DNA from: Microbacterium sp. MPKO10
GTDB lineage: Bacteria > Actinomycetota > Actinomycetes > Actinomycetales > Microbacteriaceae
DNA: 64,000 nt
Reading direction: 5' to 3'
NCBI RefSeq assembly: GCF_026107415.2
Contig: NZ_JAPCHX010000001.1
Span: 186,001 to 250,000, forward strand
Within the stretch, counting starts at the first letter, position 1, and each line of letters opens with the position of its first letter. Below are positions 1-8,063 of this stretch, piece after piece. Below the pieces are notes generated by a model. That model was not told the DNA's origin. It searched no databases and saw only the letters and a list, made by a program, of their open reading frames with translations. A program made the position numbers and the translations under genes.

Positions 1-345
1 TCCCCCGTGACCCGGTTCACGCCAGAGGGCGACGACATCGACAGTCTCTTCGATGTGAAGGTCATCTACCAGCAGAAGCTCGATGGCATCGACCTGGGCG
101 ACGTTCCGACGATCTTCCTGCCGCACGGCGGACCGTTCCAGCTTGTCGACTACGAGAAGGTCTACGGGGCGCTCGAGGGCGACGACATCTTCGACGAGCG
201 CGGCATCTCACGTGACGGCGCCGTCGTCGTCGTGCGGCCCGACCAATACGTTGCACACGTGCTGCCACTGCAGGCGACGGACGAGCTGACCGACTTCTTC
301 GCACTGAGCATGAATGACTCGAGTCGGCAGCAGCGCACCAGCTGA
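1..345 (+). CDS. FAD-dependent aromatic hydroxylase, C-terminal end (partial)
   Basis: The reading frame is open from base 1, so the start lies outside the window; 114 residues are visible. They match the thioredoxin-like C-terminal domain of phenol 2-monooxygenase-type flavoprotein hydroxylases: a Val-rich strand, then the conserved strand-turn DGAVVVVRPDQYVAHVLPL (about residues 73-91) that closes the fold. In that family the N-terminal FAD domain does the ring hydroxylation with NADPH and O2, and this domain mediates dimerisation. The flavin and substrate residues are not in the window, so the substrate cannot be named. GTG at 7 is only an internal valine codon. Confidence 0.75.
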   Translation, partial: SPVTRFTPEGDDIDSLFDVKVIYQQKLDGIDLGDVPTIFLPHGGPFQLVDYEKVYGALEGDDIFDERGISRDGAVVVVRPDQYVAHVLPLQATDELTDFFALSMNDSSRQQRTS

Positions 346-365
346 CGTCCGCGTAGATTTGTCCT

Positions 366-1313
366 ATGCGCGCGCATCACACCCCTGATCCCAAACGCAC
401 CACGGGACGCATCTCACGGGTGTGCGCGCTCGGAGCACTTGCCGTCGTCGTGTGGGCATGCGCGACGGGCTGGGGCGGCATTACGCACGGGCACCCAGCG
501 TACGCAGTGCTGCTGGCTCTGACGACCCTGCTGTCGATCGGCGTGCTCATCTCTGCAGGCACGCGAGACCACCGCCGCGGACGGTGGCGAATGGCCGGCA
601 GAATCATCACCGTGACCCTTGCCATCGTTGGAATCGCGGTCGTGGGCTGGCTTCGACCGCACTCGGCGACGGATCCTTCACTCACGGCGATGACGTCGAG
701 CCCTGACGTGACAGTGACAGAAACGGCGACCTCAATCACGTTCATCCCGGCCGACGGAGACGAGCGCGTCGGACTGTTCTTCCAGCCCGGTGCTTTGGTC
801 GACGCGCGCGCCTATGCGGCGACCCTCCGGCCCGTTGCGGAGTCCGGAACCACGGTCGTGATTGCCAAGCAGCCTCTTGGCATCGCCTTTCTCGCGCTCA
901 GGGCTTTCGACGCGACGCGCTCGGCGCATCCGCTCATTGACGAATGGGTGATCGGCGGGCATTCCCTCGGCGGAACTGTTGCGGCCCAGCTCGCGGCGAC
1001 AGAGCGCACCGTGTCCGGTCTGATTCTCTTCGCGTCCTACCCCGCCTCAGATATCAGCGACGCAGACATCGTTGCTCTGTCCGTCTTCGGCACTCGTGAC
1101 GGTTTGTCGACGCCGAATAAGATCGCGGCATCACGACCGGATCTTCCCGACGGCACCGAATTTGTCGAGATCCACGGCGCTTCGCACGCTCAGTTCGGTG
1201 ACTACGGCACGCAGCGGGGCGACGGCACCCCGACAATCGACGACAACGACGCGCGCCACCAGATCTCGCGTGCGGCCGTCGACATCGTCAACGCGATCGT
1301 CACCACGCGCTGA
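366..1313 (+). CDS. Membrane-anchored alpha/beta hydrolase
   Basis: This is a 315-residue protein with three hydrophobic N-terminal segments (about 20-36, 46-65 and 80-97) followed by an outward-facing alpha/beta hydrolase domain. The nucleophile elbow GGHSLGG puts Ser at about 200; Asp245 (GTRDGL) and His274 (GASHAQFG) complete a triad in the expected order. It resembles dienelactone hydrolase-like proteins of actinobacteria, but the substrate is unknown. ATG at 366 has no Shine-Dalgarno; TAGATT at 354-359 lies exactly 6 nt upstream, the arrangement of a leaderless promoter. Confidence 0.8.
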   Translation: MRAHHTPDPKRTTGRISRVCALGALAVVVWACATGWGGITHGHPAYAVLLALTTLLSIGVLISAGTRDHRRGRWRMAGRIITVTLAIVGIAVVGWLRPHSATDPSLTAMTSSPDVTVTETATSITFIPADGDERVGLFFQPGALVDARAYAATLRPVAESGTTVVIAKQPLGIAFLALRAFDATRSAHPLIDEWVIGGHSLGGTVAAQLAATERTVSGLILFASYPASDISDADIVALSVFGTRDGLSTPNKIAASRPDLPDGTEFVEIHGASHAQFGDYGTQRGDGTPTIDDNDARHQISRAAVDIVNAIVTTR

Positions 1314-1416
1314 GCGGATGCTGCCTGACACCCGTCACGCGCATCGCCAGCCGCGAACGGCACCGCCATGTCATCCCAGCTCCTTCCCTGCACGCTTGTG
1401 AGGGTCGAGAGAGAAC

Positions 1417-1447
1417 TTGCGCATTAGTAACTTAAGGTCTTAAGTTA
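1417..1447 (+). promoter_or_regulatory. Promoter and MarR-type operator of the 1453 gene
   Basis: TTGCGC (1417-1422) and TAAGTT (1441-1446) are spaced by 18 bp, and the -10 lies 6 nt before the start codon. A perfect inverted repeat, TAACTTAAG-gt-CTTAAGTTA (1428-1447), covers the spacer and the whole -10. A dimeric repressor bound here would block polymerase, so autoregulation by the adjacent MarR protein is the simple reading (inference). Confidence 0.7.
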
Positions 1448-1452
1448 GTCAT

Positions 1453-1866
1453 ATGGATCTCGCATACGAACTGCACGACCTGGTTCGCACACTCGACCGG
1501 ATGGCCGAGAAGATCCTGCGTCCGCACGGGCTCAACTTCAACCGCTACGTGGCGCTCGTGATCGTCTCCGAACACCCGGGTCTCACCGGTCGCGACCTCT
1601 CTGGCGCCCTCGGCGTCACCGAAGCCGCGGGAAGCGGCATCGTGAGATCGCTGCTCACCCACGGTCTGATCGATGATGCTGCGGAGGCCGGCAGCGGAAA
1701 TGTCCGCCGGCTCCGCGTCACGAATGACGGAGCTGAGCTCGTCCGCCGCTGCTCACGCGAACTGGGCACGTCGCTCGACGACAATGCTCGGGCCATCGGC
1801 GTTGACCCCGCGGGTCTTGCCGCAACGATTCGTGCACTTCACGACGAGGTCCGCACGTTCCGCTGA
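1453..1866 (+). CDS. MarR family transcriptional regulator
   Basis: A 137-residue winged-helix protein of typical MarR length. Helices about 1-30 would form the dimer interface. The DNA-binding part is at about 49-100: GLTGRDLSGALGV, then a recognition helix with SGIVRSL and a charged wing NVRRLRVT. It starts 5 bp after the perfect palindrome at 1428-1447, with no ribosome-binding site. A DUF998 membrane protein follows 40 bp downstream in the same orientation, so the two are probably one autoregulated operon. The inducing ligand is unknown. Confidence 0.85.
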   Translation: MDLAYELHDLVRTLDRMAEKILRPHGLNFNRYVALVIVSEHPGLTGRDLSGALGVTEAAGSGIVRSLLTHGLIDDAAEAGSGNVRRLRVTNDGAELVRRCSRELGTSLDDNARAIGVDPAGLAATIRALHDEVRTFR

Positions 1867-1906
1867 CCTCTTATCCACCATCCAGGTCGATCTCAAGGAG
1901 ATGCCC

Positions 1907-2512
1907 ATGACCGCCGTCCTCGCCAGTGCCACTATTGCTCTGGGAATTGCACGCCTCGCGATGTTCATTGCGCTGCACCTCGTACCCAACGAGTACAGCC
2001 CAATCAGGCACGCGGTGAGCGACTACGCTGTGGGGCGCACACGTGCACTGAGTTCGGTTATGACGTGGACGACAGGCGCGATGTGGCTGGCCCTCGCTGG
2101 CACGCTCCTCACGGGCCTTCCGACGTGGAGCGACCTGACAGGCGTCACCGTCTGCATCCTCGCATTGGCGGTGATCTTCATCGTCCTGCCGTTTCTTCCG
2201 ACCGATCTCGAGGGCCAGAAGACGACAACCATCGGCCGACTGCACCTTCTCGCGGCAATCGCCTGGTTCGCGCTGAGCTATGCGTGCATGGGCAACCTCA
2301 CGCGTCTTCTCACGCCGCTGGCGCCCGCTGCGCTGGGCGCCACACTCTCGGTCGTGTCGACGATCACGCTCGTGGCGCTCATCGCGCTCGTCGCGGCCCT
2401 CGTCATACAGCCGCTGCGTCAGCACGTGTTCGGGCTCTCAGAACGCGTCTTCATTCTCGGTGTCACGATCTTCTACGTCGCGGCAGCGTTCGGCATCCTC
2501 CTCGTGGCGTGA
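1907..2512 (+). CDS. DUF998 family membrane protein
   Basis: About 201 residues with six likely membrane segments and the DUF998 pattern: LHL near the N-terminus, HAVSDYAVG in the first loop, and FLPTDLEG after the third segment. The start at 1907 is preferred to the in-frame ATG at 1901 because AAGGAG (1895-1900) then sits at normal spacing; 1901 would abut it. Family members have no settled biochemical role. Its position directly behind a MarR gene suggests it is part of that regulator's response. Confidence 0.75.
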   Translation: MTAVLASATIALGIARLAMFIALHLVPNEYSPIRHAVSDYAVGRTRALSSVMTWTTGAMWLALAGTLLTGLPTWSDLTGVTVCILALAVIFIVLPFLPTDLEGQKTTTIGRLHLLAAIAWFALSYACMGNLTRLLTPLAPAALGATLSVVSTITLVALIALVAALVIQPLRQHVFGLSERVFILGVTIFYVAAAFGILLVA

Positions 2513-2567
2513 CGACAGCCCCGCAGCATGCGGCGCCGGTGGTCATCGGCGCCGTCGTGCTGTCGGG

Positions 2568-2834
2568 TCAGTGATTCCGCAGCATCCTGATGACCTCTGC
2601 CTTGCGTTTGCCCGAGTATCCGCTGACTCCGAGTTCTTTCGCGCGCGATTTCAGCTCGTCGACGGTCCAGTCCTCGTAGTCTCCGGCTTTTCCGCCGCGC
2701 TTACCGACGCGTGACCGTCCTTCGGAAGCCGCCGCGTTCGAGATGCGTGCAGCCTTCTCTTTCGACGCGCCGTCTTTGCGCATCTCTTCGTACATCTCAG
2801 GATTCTTGAGGCTCGAGTTCTTTCGTCCCGGCAT
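2568..2834 (-). CDS. Small Rho-N/SAP-like domain protein
   Basis: An 88-residue basic protein. The N-terminal half (KNPEMYEEMRKDGASKEKAA, then ISNA) matches short DUF7218-type proteins common in actinobacteria. The C-terminal half (WTVDELKSRAKELGVSGYSG, then KRKAEVI) is a Rho-termination-factor-N/SAP-like helix-extended-helix, usually a nucleic-acid-binding fold. The ATG at 2834 has GAAGG 8 nt upstream; a GTG at 2843 would add three residues. It lies next to a CsbD-like gene in the same orientation. Role in stress or DNA binding is inferred. Confidence 0.7.
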   Translation of the reverse strand: MPGRKNSSLKNPEMYEEMRKDGASKEKAARISNAAASEGRSRVGKRGGKAGDYEDWTVDELKSRAKELGVSGYSGKRKAEVIRMLRNH

Positions 2835-2967
2835 TGTGCTCACCTTCTTGACCTCGAATGGTGCTGCTTCTCGTGACGATACGTGCTCTGCTCAGAGTTG
2901 GCCGCGATGCTGAGACAACTCACATGTGCTGTTCTCGTCGCCGCCATTCCCATGGCCACTTAACGAC

Positions 2968-2997
2968 GTTGCCCCCGCGAAGATTCGCGGGGGCAAC
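2968..2997 (-). terminator. Hairpin downstream of the CsbD-like gene
   Basis: A perfect 14-bp dyad (2968-2981 pairing with 2984-2997, core GCCCCCGCGAA) lies 21 bp past the stop of the minus-strand gene at 3019-3225. There is no long T-run after it, which is common for terminators in high-GC actinobacteria. Confidence 0.65.
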
Positions 2998-3018
2998 ATT
3001 CATGCCAGAGGCAGCACG

Positions 3019-3225
3019 TTACTTGTCGAAAAGATCTTTCGCGCCCTGCTTGGCGTTCTCAGCGGCATCCTTGACGTTTTCGCCGACCTTCTTGGCTGTG
3101 GCGCTCGCCTGGTCAGCGCGACCCTCATTCTCGAGGTCCTCGTTGTCCGTGGCGTCGCCAATCTTCTCCTTGGCCTTGCCCTTAGCGTCTTCGGCAGCGT
3201 TGCTGATCTTGTCTCCGAAACCCAT
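3019..3225 (-). CDS. CsbD family stress protein
   Basis: A 68-residue, highly charged, Ala/Lys/Asp-rich protein with the CsbD-type core ISNAAEDAKGKAKEKIGDAT and a second amphipathic KKVGENVKDAAENAKQGAKD segment. No membrane segment or cysteine. CsbD proteins are abundant general-stress proteins of unknown biochemical role. It is a single gene with its own downstream hairpin. Confidence 0.8.
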   Translation of the reverse strand: MGFGDKISNAAEDAKGKAKEKIGDATDNEDLENEGRADQASATAKKVGENVKDAAENAKQGAKDLFDK

Positions 3226-3398
3226 ATAAGGCCCCCTTTGTGAGTAGTGGTCTCACACTACGTGTCCGACCTGCATGCGACAAGCAATTGTCAGTAAGCG
3301 TGACGATTCCTTTCATCGGCTGCGTGGACTCACTGCCATGACGATCCGAGCCACTACGATCTCAGTACCCGATTCCGTGTGGACGACGAAGGGTCGAC

Positions 3399-4154
3399 AT
3401 GACAGATTCATATGCTGAGCTCATTGCGTGTGGGCAGGCAGCAGACGTGTCGGGGTGGGACTTCTCATGGCTTGACGGACGCGCCATTGAGGAGAGGCCA
3501 GCGTGGGGCTATTCCCGGATGCTGGCGCAGAAGCTGAGCAGAGTTGCGTCCTCCCTCGATATTCAGACGGGAGGGGGCGAAGTCCTCGCCGAGGCGCCAG
3601 TGCTGCCCCCGACCGCCGTTGCTACGGAATCCTGGAGCCCGAACATCGCGCGTGCAACGCGGGTGCTTCACCCGCGAGGGGTCGCCGTCGTTTCAGACCC
3701 TGACGAACCGCCGCTTCCCTTTGCCGACGAGGCGTTCGAGTTGGTCTCCAGCCGGCACCCGGCAACGATCTGGTGGACGGAGATCGCTCGCGTCCTTCAG
3801 CACGGTGGCACGTATTTCGCACAGCACGTCGGGCCGGCAAGCGTCTTCGAGCTGATCGAGTTCTTCCTCGGCCCCCAGCCGGAGGCTCGGCGAGCACGCG
3901 ACCCGAAGGTCGAGGTCGCCGCGGCACGCGCCGCCGGGTTGGAGATCGTCGATCTGCGTACAGCGCGGCTGCGCATCGAGATCTATGATGTGGCCGCCGT
4001 CGTCTACCTGCTGCGCAAGGTGATCTGGTGGGTTCCGGACTTCAGCGTTGAGAAGTACGGTGAACGGCTGCGGGATCTGCACAACCTCATTCAGGAGGAC
4101 GGCCGATTCATTGCCCACTCGACACGCCATCTGATCGAGGCACGGCGACCATAG
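3399..4154 (+). CDS. Class I SAM-dependent methyltransferase-like protein
   Basis: 251 residues. After a degenerate motif I region, SDPDEPPLPFADEAFELVSSR (about 99-119, given here in part as PLPFADEAFELVSSRH) matches the acidic post-I loop and motif II of type 11 methyltransferases; WWTEIARVLQHGGTYFAQHV matches motif III. The usual glycine-rich GxGxG is weak (TGGGEVLAEAP). Such proteins modify small molecules, but this one's substrate is not apparent. GAAGGG sits 5 nt before the ATG. It stands alone between a CsbD-like gene and a tRNA. Confidence 0.7.
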   Translation: MTDSYAELIACGQAADVSGWDFSWLDGRAIEERPAWGYSRMLAQKLSRVASSLDIQTGGGEVLAEAPVLPPTAVATESWSPNIARATRVLHPRGVAVVSDPDEPPLPFADEAFELVSSRHPATIWWTEIARVLQHGGTYFAQHVGPASVFELIEFFLGPQPEARRARDPKVEVAAARAAGLEIVDLRTARLRIEIYDVAAVVYLLRKVIWWVPDFSVEKYGERLRDLHNLIQEDGRFIAHSTRHLIEARRP

Positions 4155-4217
4155 CCCCGGTCGTAACAGGACAGCGCGTTCAAGGCCCGACACAAACATA
4201 CTACGACCAGGGTTTTC

Positions 4218-4310
4218 TGGCGGAGACGGAGGGATTTGAACCCTCGGTCCCCTAAACGGGGACTCCACCTTAGCAGGGTGGTGCACTCGACCGGACTATG
4301 CGACGTCTCC
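4218..4310 (-). tRNA. tRNA-Ser(GCT)
   Basis: Read on the minus strand it folds into a class II cloverleaf with a 7-bp acceptor stem (GGAGACG/CGTCTCC), a long variable arm, a GGTTCAAATCC T-loop region and an encoded CCA. The anticodon stem CCACC/GGTGG encloses loop CTGCTAA, giving anticodon GCT for AGC/AGT codons. Confidence 0.95.
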
Positions 4311-4398
4311 AGGCGCCCACAAGGAGCGCGGGTTCAATCATAACGGGTGAGAGCGTCAGCGGCGAATCACGCGGATGCTGCCGCTCACAGCATCCGAT

Positions 4399-5658
4399 TT
4401 ACCTGCCGTTACCGTCGGCACAGGTCACCTCTGAGGCGTTCTGTCCGTGAATCGAATCCGGCAGTTCAACCGTGCCGTCATCGGTCTCGTCCGTTGCGTC
4501 GGGATCGGGCGTTTCGGTCGGTTCCGTCGTCTCCGGAGGCTCCGTTCCGTCCGTTTCGCCGTCCTTCGGAATCGAACCGCCCGTTCCCCCGGTGACCGAG
4601 AGGTTCTTGTCAGCCTTGATGGCATCCATCAGCGTCTCGGCGTCAGAGGTGAGCGGGGCGACGCCATCTCCCTGGTAGTAGTTCGGGTACTGCACGAACG
4701 TGATCTTGTCTGTCGGAATCTCGGACACCGACTTTGCTAGCCCCACCATGGTGTTGATGTTGTTGAGACTCTGCGAGAACGTCACATTCGCGCTTGCGAC
4801 TTTCGCGATGCTGTACAGCTTGACCGGATTCGTGAGTGTCTCTGCTGACTTGAGGTCGCGCACCAGAGCTGAGAGGAACAGCTGCTGGTTGCTGATGCGG
4901 CCGAGGTCAGAACCATCGCTCACGCCGTGGCGCGTGCGCAGGAACTGCAGTGCGTCTTTCCCCTTCAGAGACACGTTGCCTGCGGGTAGGTCGAGATCGG
5001 TCTTCGGGTCCTTGATCGACTGCGCCAAGCAGACCTCGACGCCCCCGATGGCGTTCGACAGGGCGATGACGCCATTGAACTGCACCATGGCTGCGTACTG
5101 AATATCGAGACCGGTGAGCGCCTCGACCGTGAGCACAGTGCAGGCCATGCCGCCATAGGACAGCGAGGTGTTGATCTTCTGACTGCTCATCGCGTAGTGG
5201 TACTCACCCGTCGGCTTGCCGTCTTCATCGACCTTCGGGCACGACGGAATCGGAACGTACATGTCGCGGGGAAAGCTCACGACTGTCGCGTTGCTGTGGT
5301 CCTCGGCAATGTGAACGAGCATCGTCACGTCGTTGAGAGTGGCCGTCTCGTGCTGGCCATAGCCGTCGCCCTGCCCCTCGCGACTGTCGCTGCCGATCAC
5401 CAGGATGTTCGCACCGCCCTCGATCGAGTTGATGTCAGGAATGACCTGGCCGGGGGTTTCACCGGCGAGGGTCACTCCCTCGGGGGCCGTCTGCACGACA
5501 TCCGTGACTGCCCAGGCGACGACAGCAGAAGCGCTCACCAGCAGCACGGCAAGGCTCGATGCCACGAACTTACCGAGGGTCGACCAGGCGCTGCGCCGTG
5601 GCAGCTTGCCGTGGCGCGCAACGGGGGCAACTCGTCGCGCCAAAAGGTGTCCTCTCAC
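4399..5658 (-). CDS. LytR-CpsA-Psr (LCP) family cell-wall glycopolymer ligase
   Basis: 419 residues: a short basic cytoplasmic tail, one membrane segment (about 28-50), then an extracellular LCP domain. Family landmarks are NILVIGSDSREG with the conserved Asp/Arg pair, SFPRDMYVPIP with the catalytic arginine, and QFLRTRHGVSDGSDLGRISN with the RxR and DxxR residues that bind polyprenyl pyrophosphate. LCP enzymes transfer teichoic-acid-like or arabinogalactan-type polymers from lipid carriers to peptidoglycan. The last about 70 residues are a Thr/Glu/Asp-rich tail, probably wall-spanning. The start is a GTG with no clear ribosome-binding site. It lies between two tRNA-Ser genes. Confidence 0.9.
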   Translation of the reverse strand: MRGHLLARRVAPVARHGKLPRRSAWSTLGKFVASSLAVLLVSASAVVAWAVTDVVQTAPEGVTLAGETPGQVIPDINSIEGGANILVIGSDSREGQGDGYGQHETATLNDVTMLVHIAEDHSNATVVSFPRDMYVPIPSCPKVDEDGKPTGEYHYAMSSQKINTSLSYGGMACTVLTVEALTGLDIQYAAMVQFNGVIALSNAIGGVEVCLAQSIKDPKTDLDLPAGNVSLKGKDALQFLRTRHGVSDGSDLGRISNQQLFLSALVRDLKSAETLTNPVKLYSIAKVASANVTFSQSLNNINTMVGLAKSVSEIPTDKITFVQYPNYYQGDGVAPLTSDAETLMDAIKADKNLSVTGGTGGSIPKDGETDGTEPPETTEPTETPDPDATDETDDGTVELPDSIHGQNASEVTCADGNGR

Positions 5659-5817
5659 AGTGGCCAGAACGTCAGAAGTCGCTGGTCAACCCGTGGTCAG
5701 GGGAACAGCTGACATTCTCAACCACTGATTTTACGCACAGGTGCCTGAAAATCAGGTAGAAGCAGGCTCGGGAAGCGCCGAAAACTTCCCGATGAGCTGC
5801 CCCGCAGAGCGAGAAAT

Positions 5818-5905
5818 TGGCGGAGGGCGTGGGATTCGAACCCACGAGACATTTCTGCCCACTGGTTTTCAAGACCAGCTCCATCGGCCGCTCGGACAGC
5901 CCTCC
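5818..5905 (-). tRNA. tRNA-Ser(TGA)
   Basis: A class II tRNA on the minus strand: acceptor GGAGGGC/GCCCTCC, D-arm GTCCGAGCGGCC, anticodon stem CTGGT/ACCAG with loop CTTGAAA (anticodon TGA), a long variable arm, GGTTCGAATCC, and an encoded CCA. It reads TCN-box serine codons. Confidence 0.95.
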
Positions 5906-5973
5906 TCGCCGCCTGAAAGACGGCGCGAACGATTCTACCTGACCTGCCGCACGAGAACGATTCGAGGATGCCG

Positions 5974-6765
5974 CTAGAGCGACGCGAGCACGGGGACGAC
6001 ACCGTCGGACGTGACATCAGCGGTGACGGATGTCGCGGCATCCTTCACTTCATCGGGTGCCTGCCCCATGGCGACGCCGCAACCAGCCTGCCCGGCCCAG
6101 CGCAGCATCTCGATGTCATTGCGACCGTCTCCGACCGCGACGACGTGTGCTCGGTCGATGCCCAGCCACGACCGCACGTGTTCGAGTGCCGTCGACTTGT
6201 TGACGCCGAACGGGGCAATGTCGAGCCATGCCGTCCACCCGATCGCGTAGGTCACGCGATGCAGACCCATGTCTTCCACAGCCTTCAGGAATTCCTGCTC
6301 ATCGTGGCCAGGCGAGACGACGACAACGCGCGATACAGGCTTCTCAAGCAGCTGCTCGAACTCCACCATCTCGGCGCCGTCGAGGTTCCAGTCCGTCATC
6401 CCCTCGGTGTAGCGGCGGTCGCCGTCGGGATATTCGACCAGGTAGCGCCCGTCATCGAGGTGGTTATGGATCAGCCTCAGTACCTCGGTGGGGTCGAACG
6501 TCTCAACGTGGTGCCGGATGTAGCCGCCGTCGACGCGCTTCATGATCACAGCGCCATTCGCGCACACGACGTAGTCGCTGACGATGCCGAGCTGCGTCAT
6601 CACCGGCTCTGTGGCATCCCAGCTGCGCCCGGTGGCGAGCATGAGCGCATGACCGGCGTCGGATGCTGCCGCCACGGCGTCCCGCACGGCAGGCGACACG
6701 TCGCCGTCTTCGTGCAGCACGGTCCCGTCGACGTCGAGCGCGACGAGCTTCGAAACCGCCGTCAC
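5974..6765 (-). CDS. Cof-type HAD-IIB phosphatase
   Basis: 263 residues. Motif I is LVALDVDGT with catalytic Asp11 and Asp13; motif II is LATGRSW; the Lys of motif III lies before [12 protein letters not shown]; motif IV is [11 protein letters not shown]. The inserted cap between motifs II and III is the C2 type of the Cof family, which dephosphorylates small sugar phosphates or cofactor intermediates. The natural substrate cannot be read. It starts inside the last codons of serS (ATGA overlap at 6762-6765), so the two are translationally coupled. Confidence 0.88.
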   Translation of the reverse strand: MTAVSKLVALDVDGTVLHEDGDVSPAVRDAVAAASDAGHALMLATGRSWDATEPVMTQLGIVSDYVVCANGAVIMKRVDGGYIRHHVETFDPTEVLRLIHNHLDDGRYLVEYPDGDRRYTEGMTDWNLDGAEMVEFEQLLEKPVSRVVVVSPGHDEQEFLKAVEDMGLHRVTYAIGWTAWLDIAPFGVNKSTALEHVRSWLGIDRAHVVAVGDGRNDIEMLRWAGQAGCGVAMGQAPDEVKDAATSVTADVTSDGVVPVLASL

Positions 6766-8027
6766 GCCACGGGCTCCGCGACCTCGAGTCCGCCCAGGTA
6801 GGGGCGCAGCACCTCGGGGATCACGACGGAGCCATCCGCACGCTGGTGCGTCTCGAGCAGAGCGACGAGCCAGCGCGTCGTCGCGAGTGTTCCGTTGAGC
6901 GTCGCGACCGGAGCCGTTTTGCCCGAATCCGTGCGATGCCGCGTGTTGAGCCGGCGCGCCTGGAACGTCGTGCAGTTCGACGTCGACGTCAGCTCGCGGT
7001 ATGCCTCTTGCGTGGGAACCCAGGCCTCGACATCGAACTTGCGGGCTGCGCTCGAACCCAGATCGCCGGCCGCGGTGTCGATGACCCGATAGCTCAGGCC
7101 CAGGCTCTGCAGCATCCCCTCTTGCCAGGCAAGCAGACGCTCGTGCTCGGCCTCGGCCTCGGCGGGGTCGGTGTAGACGAACATCTCGAGCTTGTTGAAC
7201 TGGTGCACGCGAATGATCCCGCGCGTGTCTTTGCCGTGTGATCCGGCTTCGCGGCGGTAGCAGGTGGACCAGCCCGCATAGCGCAGTGGCCCGTTGGAGA
7301 TGTCGATGATCTCGTCAGCGTGATAGCCGGCGAGCGCCACCTCGCTCGTTCCGGTCAGATACAGGTCGTCGGCTTCGAGTTTGTACACCTCGGCGTCGTG
7401 CTCGCCGAGGAAACCTGTGCCGGCCATGATCTCGGGCTTCACGAGCGTCGGCGTGATGAGCGGCGTGAACCCGGATGCAAGGGCGCGGTCGAGCCCGAGG
7501 TTCATGAGCGCGATCTCGAGCCGTGCGCCGATTCCCTTGAGGTAGTAGAAGCGTGCTCCCGAGACCTTGGTGCCGCGCGCCATGTCGATGGCATCGAGGG
7601 TCTCGCCGATTTCCAGGTGGTCACGCGGGGCGAAGCTGAACGTCGGTTTCTCGCCCTCGGTGCGCAGCAGCGAGAAGTCCTCTTCGCCGCCGGAGGGAAC
7701 GCCGTCGACGATCACGTTCTCAATCGCCTGCGCGACAGTCGTGAATGCCTCCTCGGCTTCGTTCGCCTCACGCTGCGCGTCTTTCACGCGTGCGGCCAGC
7801 TGCTGCACCTCGGCGATCAGCGACTTCTTCTCGTCCTTCGGCGCCGTGGCTACCTTCTTGCTGAAGGCGTTCTGCTCGGCGCGCAGCTCTTCGTAGCTGC
7901 CGATCGCGCGTCGCCGGGCAGCATCCGCGTCGATCGCCTCGTCGACCAGGTCGACACGGGACCCACGCGCCTCCTGCGAGCGTCGGATGAGGTCAGGGTT
8001 TTCGCGCAGAAGTACGGGATCAATCAC
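6762..8027 (-). CDS. serS: Serine-tRNA ligase
   Basis: 421 residues, normal length. It has an N-terminal tRNA-binding coiled coil (about 30-105, with the [20 protein letters not shown] heptads) and then the class II catalytic core: [17 protein letters not shown], motif 2 [15 protein letters not shown], and motif 3 [18 protein letters not shown]. It charges tRNA-Ser with serine in the cytosol. The start is a GTG at 8027 with TAGACT exactly 6 nt upstream and no ribosome-binding site, so it is probably leaderless. Two tRNA-Ser genes lie 2-4 kb downstream on the same strand. Confidence 0.97.
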   Translation of the reverse strand: MIDPVLLRENPDLIRRSQEARGSRVDLVDEAIDADAARRRAIGSYEELRAEQNAFSKKVATAPKDEKKSLIAEVQQLAARVKDAQREANEAEEAFTTVAQAIENVIVDGVPSGGEEDFSLLRTEGEKPTFSFAPRDHLEIGETLDAIDMARGTKVSGARFYYLKGIGARLEIALMNLGLDRALASGFTPLITPTLVKPEIMAGTGFLGEHDAEVYKLEADDLYLTGTSEVALAGYHADEIIDISNGPLRYAGWSTCYRREAGSHGKDTRGIIRVHQFNKLEMFVYTDPAEAEAEHERLLAWQEGMLQSLGLSYRVIDTAAGDLGSSAARKFDVEAWVPTQEAYRELTSTSNCTTFQARRLNTRHRTDSGKTAPVATLNGTLATTRWLVALLETHQRADGSVVIPEVLRPYLGGLEVAEPVA

Positions 8028-8063
8028 AGGCTAAGTCTAAGCGGAACCGGGTAGGTTTCTGCT

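Noticed and set aside
5735-5765. CTGATTTT/AAAATCAG dyad as a riboswitch or regulatory RNA before the LCP gene
   Set aside because: The arms are only 8 bp and AT-rich with no conserved aptamer; it may simply be a weak terminator after tRNA-Ser(TGA).
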